64,000 nucleotides of DNA from Pseudomonas baltica (GTDB lineage: Bacteria > Pseudomonadota > Gammaproteobacteria > Pseudomonadales > Pseudomonadaceae). A program made the position numbers and the translations under genes. Within the stretch, counting starts at the first letter, position 1. Each line of letters starts with the position of its first letter. The DNA lies in contig NZ_CP134771.1 of the NCBI RefSeq assembly GCF_031880315.1, positions 1,116,001-1,180,000 of the forward strand. The letters run 5' to 3'. The notes beneath the pieces were generated by a model. That model was not told where the DNA came from. It worked only from the letters and a program-made list of their open reading frames with translations, and did no database searches. Below are positions 57,398-64,000 of this stretch, in pieces.

Positions 57398-58469
57398 TCT
57401 CGCCTGGCCGTGGATCTTCATCCTCCTGCCACTGCCGTGGCTGATGCGCATCCTGCTGCCCGTGGCCGACAGCGGCGAGCCGGTGCTCAAGGTCGGTTTC
57501 CTCGACGAACTCGAAGGCCTGGCCGGGCGCCGCGCACGCATCAACCTGCCCGCCTGGCGCCAGCAACTGCCCTACATCCTCCTCTGGCTGTTGCTGCTGT
57601 GCGCCGCCGCGCGCCCGCAATGGCTCGGCGCGCCGTTGCCGATCGCCGCCAGCGGCCGCGACCTGCTGGTGGCGGTGGACGTGTCCGGCTCCATGGATTA
57701 CCCCGACATGCAATGGCAAGGCGAAGACGTCAGCCGCCTGACCCTGGTGAAAAACCTGCTGGGCGACTTTCTGGAGAACCGCACCGGCGATCGCGTCGGC
57801 CTGATCCTGTTCGGCAGCCGCGCCTACCTGCAAGCACCGCTGACCTTCGACCGGCGTACCGTGCACACCTGGCTCGACGATGCCCAAGTCGGTATCGCCG
57901 GCAAGAACACCGCCATCGGCGATGCCATCGGCCTGGCCCTCAAACGCCTGCGCCAACGTCCCACCCAAAGCCGCGTGCTGGTGCTGGTCACCGACGGCGC
58001 CAACAACGCCGGCGAGATTCATCCACTGACTGCGGCGCGCCTGGCGGCACTGGAACACGTGCGCATCTACACCATCGGCATCGGCGCCGACCCCGATCAG
58101 GAAAGCGCCATCGGCCTGCCCGGCGTCAATCCGAGCCTGGACCTCGACGAACCGACCCTCAAGCAGATCGCCAGCCTCACCAATGGCAGCTATTTCCGCG
58201 CCCGCGACGGCGCCGAACTGCAACGCATCGGTGCCAGCCTCGACCTGCTTGAACCCGTGGCCCAGCAGCCCACCGAAGCGCGCCCGGCGCAGGCGTTGTA
58301 CAGCTGGCCACTGGCGGCCGCGTTGCTGCTGAGCATGCTGCTGATACTGCGCGAGCACTGGCCGGACAACCCCTTGCAACGGCTGCTGGCCAAGCGGCGC
58401 TTTTTGCCGGTGGCCACCCCGCACTGGCGCGAACGCCTCGATCGGCTGCGCCTGCGGAGGCACAAATGA
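57390..58469 (+). CDS. VWA-domain membrane protein (BatA-like)
   Basis: 359 residues. Membrane helices are at ~5-20, ~58-75 and ~300-322. The VWA domain between the second and third has an intact metal site: VAVDVSGSMDYPD, a Thr in GKNTAIGDAIGLAL and VTDGANNAGE. It probably binds a partner through the metal. Its start overlaps the DUF4381 gene by eight bases. Confidence 0.92.
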   Translation: MFDLAWPWIFILLPLPWLMRILLPVADSGEPVLKVGFLDELEGLAGRRARINLPAWRQQLPYILLWLLLLCAAARPQWLGAPLPIAASGRDLLVAVDVSGSMDYPDMQWQGEDVSRLTLVKNLLGDFLENRTGDRVGLILFGSRAYLQAPLTFDRRTVHTWLDDAQVGIAGKNTAIGDAIGLALKRLRQRPTQSRVLVLVTDGANNAGEIHPLTAARLAALEHVRIYTIGIGADPDQESAIGLPGVNPSLDLDEPTLKQIASLTNGSYFRARDGAELQRIGASLDLLEPVAQQPTEARPAQALYSWPLAAALLLSMLLILREHWPDNPLQRLLAKRRFLPVATPHWRERLDRLRLRRHK

Positions 58470-60307
58470 GCGAGCCATGGCCGTTCTGGTTTCGTCCGCT
58501 ATGGCTGCTGGTGTTGCCGCTGGCGCTGTGGCTGCTCTGGCGCCTGTGGCATCGACCGCGGCGCAGCGGGCGCTGGCAGGCGATTCTGCCGCCGGCCTTC
58601 CATGCGGTATTGCTCGGCGGCGGCAGCGGGCGCACCAGCAAACTGCCATGGGCGCTGTTGGCCCTGGCCTGGCTGCTGGCAATCGGTGCACTGCTGGGCC
58701 CCAGCTGGCAACGGGTCGAACAGACCACGCAAAAACCAGCCGACCCGCTGGTGGTGCTGTTCGAGCTGACCCCGGAAATGCTCGCCGCCGACGTCAGCCC
58801 CAACCGCCTCGAAGTCGCCCGCCGCAAGCTGCTCGACCTGCTCGAAAGCCGTGGCCAGGCGCAGACCGCGATCATCGTCTACGCCGGCAGTGCCCACGTG
58901 CTGGTGCCGCTGTCCGACGACCTGATCACCAGCCGCAACCTGCTCGACGCGTTGATCCCCTCGATCATGCCCGAGCCCGGCCAGCGCGCCGATCTGGCCG
59001 TGGATCGTGCCTTGGCGCTGCTCAAGCAGGCCGGGCTGGGCCAGGGCCGGCTGCTGCTGATCGCCTCCTCGCTGAGCGATCAGGAGCGCGACGGCCTGCA
59101 CCGCCGCCTGGGCCGCAACACCCCGCCGCTGTTGATGATCGGTATCGGCACCTCGGAGGGCGCGCCCGTCACCGAGGAAAACGGCGAGCTGCTCAAGGAT
59201 GCCTTGGGTGGCATCGCCCTGCCGCGCCTCGACAGCGCCAGCCTCGACCACTTCATCGACTCCCTGGGTGGCCATTATCGCCAGGCCCGGGTCGACAGCC
59301 TCGACCTGCGCGAACTGGGCCTGCTCGATGCGCCCCACAGCCGGCAGAATCTGCAAAGCACCCTGCAACTCGACACTTGGGAAGACCAGGGCTACTGGCT
59401 GCTGTTGCCGCTGCTGTTCCTCGCTGCCTGCGCCGGAAGACGCGGCTGGTTGTTCTGCCTGCCGTTACTGTTGTGTCTGCCACAGCCCAGCTACGCCTTC
59501 GACTTCAGCGACCTGTGGTGGCGCGCCGATCAGCGCGGCCAGCAACTGCTCGAAGCGCAACGCCCGGCCGCCGCCGCGCAGCAGTTCGAAGATACCCGCT
59601 GGCAAGGCGTGGCACTTTACGAGGCCGGCGATTACGCCGGGGCCCTGGAACGCTTCGCCAAAGACGACACCGCGGCCGGTCACTACAACCGCGGCAACGC
59701 CCTGGCCCACAGCGGCGACCTGGCGGCGGCGCTGGATGCCTATGATCAAGCCCTGGAACGTCAGCCCGACCTGCAACCGGCGCTGAAAAACCGCCTGCTG
59801 GTGCAGCGCCTGCTCAAGGCTCGCCAGGCCCGCGAGCTGGCCGAAGCGCAGGCACAAAAAGCTCGCGAACAGGCCGCCCACGGCAACCCGTCGACGCCTC
59901 CCGATGCCGGTGCCGGCGAAGGCGCCAGCAGCGCGGCCACTGCCGATAGCAGCGCCAGCAATCGCAATGCCGCGGGCGCCGATGACGGCGCGGCGGCTCC
60001 GAACAGCCCGCCCGCCGCCAGCAGCGCCCCGCCCGCCACGGCACCGAGCAATCCGAACAGCGGCGCTCTGGCCCCCAATCGCCCGGCAACGCCACCGACC
60101 AAAAACGCGCCTCCCGACAGCAGACAATTGGCGGACGCCACGGAACCAGCGCCCAAGGCCCCCGCCGCGCCGCCCGATCAGGACCTCAATGGCGAACAAC
60201 GCCAGGCCCTGGAACAATGGTTGCGACAAATCCCCGACCACCCCTCAGAATTGCTTCGCAGAAAATTCTGGTACGAACAGCAACAGCGTCAGGACAACCC
60301 CCAATGA
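58466..60307 (+). CDS. VWA- and TPR-containing membrane protein (BatB/BatC-like fusion)
   Basis: 613 residues. Two N-terminal membrane helices precede a VWA-like domain (~85-270) in which the DxSxS site reads VVLFELTPEML, so metal binding is probably lost. Two further helices (~308-345) are followed by TPR repeats (~390-455; DTAAGHYNRGNALAHSGDLA). Residues ~475-580 are Ala/Pro/Ser-rich. The conserved end EQWLRQIPDHPSELLRRKFW is present. It merges the roles of the separate BatB and BatC of other bacteria. ATGA overlap with the previous gene. Confidence 0.88.
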   Translation: MSEPWPFWFRPLWLLVLPLALWLLWRLWHRPRRSGRWQAILPPAFHAVLLGGGSGRTSKLPWALLALAWLLAIGALLGPSWQRVEQTTQKPADPLVVLFELTPEMLAADVSPNRLEVARRKLLDLLESRGQAQTAIIVYAGSAHVLVPLSDDLITSRNLLDALIPSIMPEPGQRADLAVDRALALLKQAGLGQGRLLLIASSLSDQERDGLHRRLGRNTPPLLMIGIGTSEGAPVTEENGELLKDALGGIALPRLDSASLDHFIDSLGGHYRQARVDSLDLRELGLLDAPHSRQNLQSTLQLDTWEDQGYWLLLPLLFLAACAGRRGWLFCLPLLLCLPQPSYAFDFSDLWWRADQRGQQLLEAQRPAAAAQQFEDTRWQGVALYEAGDYAGALERFAKDDTAAGHYNRGNALAHSGDLAAALDAYDQALERQPDLQPALKNRLLVQRLLKARQARELAEAQAQKAREQAAHGNPSTPPDAGAGEGASSAATADSSASNRNAAGADDGAAAPNSPPAASSAPPATAPSNPNSGALAPNRPATPPTKNAPPDSRQLADATEPAPKAPAAPPDQDLNGEQRQALEQWLRQIPDHPSELLRRKFWYEQQQRQDNPQ

Positions 60308-61938
60308 GCCGCATCAGCGCCTTGCTCTCGATCGTCATCCTTGCCCTGCTGGCCAGCGTCAGCCAGGCCGCGACCCTGGTGGCCAGCGTCGATCGCACCC
60401 GCCTGGCCGTCGGTGAGACCTTCGAGCTGACCCTTGCTTCAGACGACTTCACCCAGTTCGGCAAACCCGACCTCTCTGCCCTGCAGGCCGACTTCGAAGT
60501 GCGCGACACGCGGCAGATCAACCACTTGACCGGCCTCAATGGCGACGCCCCGGCCACCACCCGCTGGATCATCACCCTGGTGGCGCAGCGCGCTGGCAAC
60601 CTGAGCATCCCGTCGCTGCAATTGGGTGACGCCCACAGCCAGAGCATCACCCTCACCGTGCTGGCGGCCGATGCGCCCGGCAAACAGAACGCGGCGCCGA
60701 TCTTCATCGACGCCAGCCTCGACCAAGACCAGGTCTACGTCCAGGCGCAAGCACTCTTGACCCTGCGCGTTTACCACTCCGTGGCGCTGTATGACGACAG
60801 CAGCCTCACCCCGTTGCAGATCCCCGACGCGCGCATCGAGTCGCTGGGCCCGCCGCGCACCTATGAAAAACTCATCAATGGCGTGCGCCATGGCGTGATC
60901 GAATGGCGCTTCGCAATCTACCCGCAGCGCAGCGGCGAACTGTTGATTCCAGCGTTGGTGTTCAGCGCCACCCCGGCGCAAATGAATGCCGCCGACGACC
61001 CTGCCAGTGCTCAGCCGGGCAAGCTGGCCCACGTCAGCTCGGCGCAGATGCCGCTGGAAGTCAAAGCCAAACCGGCGGCCTACCCGGCCGATGCGCCTTG
61101 GCTGCCGGCGCGCAGCCTGGCGCTGGAAGAAAGCTGGAGTCCGGAACCTGAGCAGAGCCAGGTCGGCGACTCCCTGACCCGAACCGTCACGATCAAGGCC
61201 GATGGCCTGGCCAGTGCGCAGTTGCCACCGCTGCCCGGCGCCGAGCTCAAAGGCCTGCGCCGCTACCCCGACCAGCCGCAACTGAGCAACACCAACAGCG
61301 AGCGCGGCCTGATCGGCAGCCGTGAAGAACGCACCGCACTGGTTCCGACCCGCAGCGGCGAAATCGACCTGCCAGCCATCGATGTGCTCTGGTGGAACAC
61401 CCGCGAAGATCACCTCGAACACAGCAGCCTGCCCGCGCGCAGCCTGCAGGTCAGCGACAGCCCGAGCCTGGCCGTCGACACCCCGGCCGGTGACACCGCC
61501 GCGCAAAGCGCCACCGCCAGCGCCTTGTGGCCGTGGAAGCTGGCCACCTTGCTGCTGACCTGCACCACCGCGCTGGGCTTCGGCCTGTGGTGGCGCGCTC
61601 GCTCGCAACCGGCGATCCAGCGCGTCGCGCAAACCGGCCCGAGCCCGCGTACACTGCTCGACGATCTCAAGCGCGCCAGCCTGGCCAACGATCCACAGGC
61701 CACGCGCCAGGCGCTGGACGCCTGGGCCCGCCAGCAGCCAGAAACCCTGGCCGACATGGCCGCCCGCTTCGTGCCGCTGTCCAATGCCCTGGACGGTCTC
61801 AACGGCGCGCTGTACAGCGAGGCCGGGCAGTTCTGGCAAGGCGAGGCGCTGTGGCGCGCCATTGGCACCATCCCGGCCAGCGAACGGCGGCAGACGCCAG
61901 GCGGCGACCCCGGCCTGCCGCCGCTCTACCCCAAATAG
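60304..61938 (+). CDS. BatD-like protein
   Basis: 544 residues. Signal peptide 1-~22 (MSRISALLSIVILALLASVSQA). Repeated periplasmic beta domains follow, beginning SVDRTRLAVGETFELTLAS. A membrane helix lies at ~405-427 (LWPWKLATLLLTCTTALGFG), then a cytosolic helical tail. Last gene of the run, overlapping the previous one by four bases (ATGA). Confidence 0.9.
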   Translation: MSRISALLSIVILALLASVSQAATLVASVDRTRLAVGETFELTLASDDFTQFGKPDLSALQADFEVRDTRQINHLTGLNGDAPATTRWIITLVAQRAGNLSIPSLQLGDAHSQSITLTVLAADAPGKQNAAPIFIDASLDQDQVYVQAQALLTLRVYHSVALYDDSSLTPLQIPDARIESLGPPRTYEKLINGVRHGVIEWRFAIYPQRSGELLIPALVFSATPAQMNAADDPASAQPGKLAHVSSAQMPLEVKAKPAAYPADAPWLPARSLALEESWSPEPEQSQVGDSLTRTVTIKADGLASAQLPPLPGAELKGLRRYPDQPQLSNTNSERGLIGSREERTALVPTRSGEIDLPAIDVLWWNTREDHLEHSSLPARSLQVSDSPSLAVDTPAGDTAAQSATASALWPWKLATLLLTCTTALGFGLWWRARSQPAIQRVAQTGPSPRTLLDDLKRASLANDPQATRQALDAWARQQPETLADMAARFVPLSNALDGLNGALYSEAGQFWQGEALWRAIGTIPASERRQTPGGDPGLPPLYPK

Positions 61939-61947
61939 TCATTCTTC

Positions 61948-61985
61948 TCCTGTGGGAGCGGGCTCTACCCGCGAAGGCATCACCG
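61948..61985. repeat. Single REP-like palindrome
   Basis: CTGTGGGAGCGGGCTCTACC followed by CGCGAAGGC is the common P. putida-type REP. It lies in the 76-bp gap between the bat cluster and sbcD. Confidence 0.7.
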
Positions 61986-62014
61986 CCACACAGAGGAACC
62001 CCGACAGGATTCCC

Positions 62015-63250
62015 ATGCGACTGTTCCACACCTCCGACTGGCACCTGGGTCAAAGCCTCCACGGCCAGGACCGCGACTTCGAACACGGCTGCTTTCTCGA
62101 TTGGCTGCTTGGCCAGCTCAAGCACCGCCAGCCCGACGTACTGCTGATTGCCGGCGATATCTTCGACACCGTCAACCCGCCGGTCAAAGCCCAGGAGCGG
62201 CTCTACGACTTCATCGTCGCCGCCCACGAGCAGCAACCGCAGCTGACCATGGTAATGATCGCCGGCAACCACGATTCCGGCTCGCGCATCGAGCTGCCCG
62301 CCCCGCTGATGCGCCGCTTGCGCACTCACGCCTTGGGCCGCGTGCTGTGGCTGGACGACGGTCAGCTCGACGCCGAGCGTCTGCTGTTGCCGCTGCCCGA
62401 TGCCAGCGGCAAGGTCGCCGCCTGGTGCCTGGCCCTGCCGTTCCTGCGCCCGGCGGAAGTCACCGGCCTGCATTTGGGCGACGACTACCTGAAGGGCATT
62501 GCCCATGTGCACGAATCCCTGATCAAAGCCGCCAATGCTCGCCGCGAGCCCGACCAGGCGCTGATTGCCATCAGCCACGCGCACATGGCCGGCGGCAGCG
62601 TGTCGCTGGAATCCGAGCGCAGCCTGATCATCGGTAACGCCGAAGCCCTGCCTGCCAGCCTGTTCGACGCTAGCATCGCCTACGTCGCCCTCGGCCACTT
62701 GCACAAGCCCCAGCAGGTCAACGGTGAATCGCGGATCCGCTACAGCGGCTCGCCGATCCCATTGTCATTCTCCGAGATCGCCTACAAGCACCAGATCCTG
62801 CAGATCGAATGCCAGGACGATCAACTGGTAAGCGTCGAAGCGCTGCCCATTCCCCGCGCGGTGGCCCTGATGCGCGTCGGTCCCTTACCTTTGGCCGAGC
62901 TGATTAAGCGTTTGAGCGAGTTACCCGATCTCGACCTGCTCGCCGACCCCGAGCGCCAGCCATGGCTCGAAGCGCGGGTGATCCTCGACGAACCGCAACC
63001 GGACCTGCGCCACCAGATCGAAACCGCCCTGCAGAACAAAGCCGTGCGCCTGGTGCGCATCGCCGCCGAATACGCCGGCCGCGGCCGCCAGGAGGATGAC
63101 GACGGCCCGCTGATCGAGCTCGGCCAGCTGAGCCCGGTAGAACTGTTCAGCCGCGCCTGGCAGGACAGCTACGGCAGCGCCGCCGATGATCAGGCCCTGA
63201 GCGATTTCGCCCTGCTGTTGCAGGACGTGCAACTGGAGAGCGAAGCATGA
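62015..63250 (+). CDS. sbcD: Exonuclease subunit SbcD (Mre11-like)
   Basis: 411 residues from MRLFHTSDWHLGQSLHG, with AGGA upstream; this is the family N-terminus. It is the nuclease partner of SbcC that cuts hairpins and processes DNA ends. Phosphoesterase motifs: SDWHLG (I), LIAGDIFDTVNPP (II), IAGNHDSGSRI (III), ISHAHMAGG (IV) and LGHLHKPQ (V). The C-terminal capping and SbcC-binding domain occupies ~280-411. Confidence 0.96.
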   Translation: MRLFHTSDWHLGQSLHGQDRDFEHGCFLDWLLGQLKHRQPDVLLIAGDIFDTVNPPVKAQERLYDFIVAAHEQQPQLTMVMIAGNHDSGSRIELPAPLMRRLRTHALGRVLWLDDGQLDAERLLLPLPDASGKVAAWCLALPFLRPAEVTGLHLGDDYLKGIAHVHESLIKAANARREPDQALIAISHAHMAGGSVSLESERSLIIGNAEALPASLFDASIAYVALGHLHKPQQVNGESRIRYSGSPIPLSFSEIAYKHQILQIECQDDQLVSVEALPIPRAVALMRVGPLPLAELIKRLSELPDLDLLADPERQPWLEARVILDEPQPDLRHQIETALQNKAVRLVRIAAEYAGRGRQEDDDGPLIELGQLSPVELFSRAWQDSYGSAADDQALSDFALLLQDVQLESEA

Positions 63251-64000
63251 AGATCCTCGCCATCCGCCTGAAAAACCTCGCCTCCCTGGCTGGCCCGATC
63301 GAAGTCGACTTCACCGCCGAACCCTTGGCCAGCACCGGCCTGTTCGCCATCACTGGCCCCACCGGCGCCGGCAAAAGCACTCTGCTCGACGCTCTCTGCC
63401 TGGCGTTGTTCGGGAGCGTGCCGCGCCTGGGCAACCTCAAGCGCGAGACCAAGGTGCCAGACGTCGACAGCGACATCGGCTCCGACGACCCGCGCACCTT
63501 GCTGCGCCGTGGCAGCGGCAGCGGCTTTGCCGAGGTGGATTTCGTCGGCATCGATGGCCGTCGCTACCGCGCCCGCTGGGAAACCAACCGCGCCCGCGAC
63601 AAGGCCAACGGCAAGTTGCAAAACAGCAAACAGAGCCTCTACGACATCGACGCCGAGCAAGTGCTGACCAGCCAGAAGCGCGAGTACGAGCTGCTGATCG
63701 AGGCGCGCCTGGGGCTCAATTTCGAGCAGTTCACCCGCGCCGTGATGCTCGCCCAAAGCGAGTTCAGCGCCTTCCTCAAGGCCGACGACAAGGACCGCAG
63801 CGAGCTGCTCGAAAAGCTCACCAACACCGCCGTCTACAGCCAGCTCGGGCGCCGCGCCTTCGTCAAGGCACGCGAAGCCCAGGACGCGCACCGCCAGCTA
63901 GAATCCGAAGCCGTGGGCGTGCAACCGCTCAGCGAAGACGAGCGCAGCCTGCTCGATCAGCAGTTCAGTGAAGCCCAGCAGCAACTCGAAGCGCAGCGCG
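63247..64000 (+). CDS. sbcC: Exonuclease subunit SbcC (Rad50-like), N-terminal part (runs off right edge)
   Basis: The first ~251 residues of an SMC-like ATPase normally over 1000 long. MKILAIRLKNLASLAGP begins the ABC-type head; Walker A is ITGPTGAGKSTLLDALCLAL (~35). The LAQSEFSAFLKADDKDRSELL segment leads to the start of the first coiled-coil arm. The ATG overlaps the sbcD stop (ATGA). Confidence 0.95.
   Translation, partial: MKILAIRLKNLASLAGPIEVDFTAEPLASTGLFAITGPTGAGKSTLLDALCLALFGSVPRLGNLKRETKVPDVDSDIGSDDPRTLLRRGSGSGFAEVDFVGIDGRRYRARWETNRARDKANGKLQNSKQSLYDIDAEQVLTSQKREYELLIEARLGLNFEQFTRAVMLAQSEFSAFLKADDKDRSELLEKLTNTAVYSQLGRRAFVKAREAQDAHRQLESEAVGVQPLSEDERSLLDQQFSEAQQQLEAQR

Overview
The window is a stretch of Pseudomonas chromosome. 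The gene order sdhCDAB-sucAB-lpdG-sucCD divergent from gltA, GC-rich coding sequence, and several copies of a REP-type palindrome with the core GGCCTCTTCGCG all fit, most like the P. putida group. Species-level placement is an inference. 'Left' and 'right' below follow the + strand.

1-14.2 kb: central carbon metabolism. A truncated branched-chain amino acid carrier (brnQ/braB type) comes first. Then, all on the minus strand, is the complete succinate dehydrogenase, 2-oxoglutarate dehydrogenase and succinyl-CoA synthetase run (transcribed sdhC to sucD). Citrate synthase (gltA) is transcribed away from sdhC, and both promoters are visible. Structured leaders precede sucA and sucC.

14.2-20.1 kb: mixed small genes. 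These are a START-domain exported protein, a YkgJ-type cysteine-cluster protein, an Ala/Lys/Pro-rich exported protein, a MocR-type regulator, an AT-richer patch with a small doubtful ORF and a family 2 glycosyltransferase, and a lipoprotein pair (DUF4398 plus OmpA).

20.1-26.3 kb: etfBA and, divergently, the ETF:quinone oxidoreductase, with a near-perfect sigma70 promoter and a PsrA-type box between them. Next is an AraC regulator divergent from a zinc alcohol/aldehyde dehydrogenase.

26.3-31.6 kb: a D-galactonate operon (kinase, aldolase, dehydratase, transporter and an IclR regulator in last position).

31.6-43.9 kb: an MHS-family transporter, a PaaI-type thioesterase, a GNAT enzyme, a two-component system, a membrane Lgt-like/TlpA fusion, a marR-outer-membrane-factor-emrA-emrB efflux operon with two matching operator palindromes, miaE, and a DUF1289 protein.

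43.9-52.7 kb: aconitase B behind a long leader that can fold into nested hairpins, an orphan hypothetical gene, and the very large NAD-dependent glutamate dehydrogenase.

52.7-64 kb: a small acidic hypothetical protein, a hipBA toxin-antitoxin pair, the MoxR/DUF58/DUF4381/VWA/VWA-TPR/BatD operon, and sbcD followed by the start of sbcC, which runs off the right edge.

Most genes belong to known families. The most interesting unexplained signals are in non-coding DNA: the acnB leader (43982-44115), the sucA and sucC leaders, and the emr operators. I did not recognise an entirely new multi-gene system.
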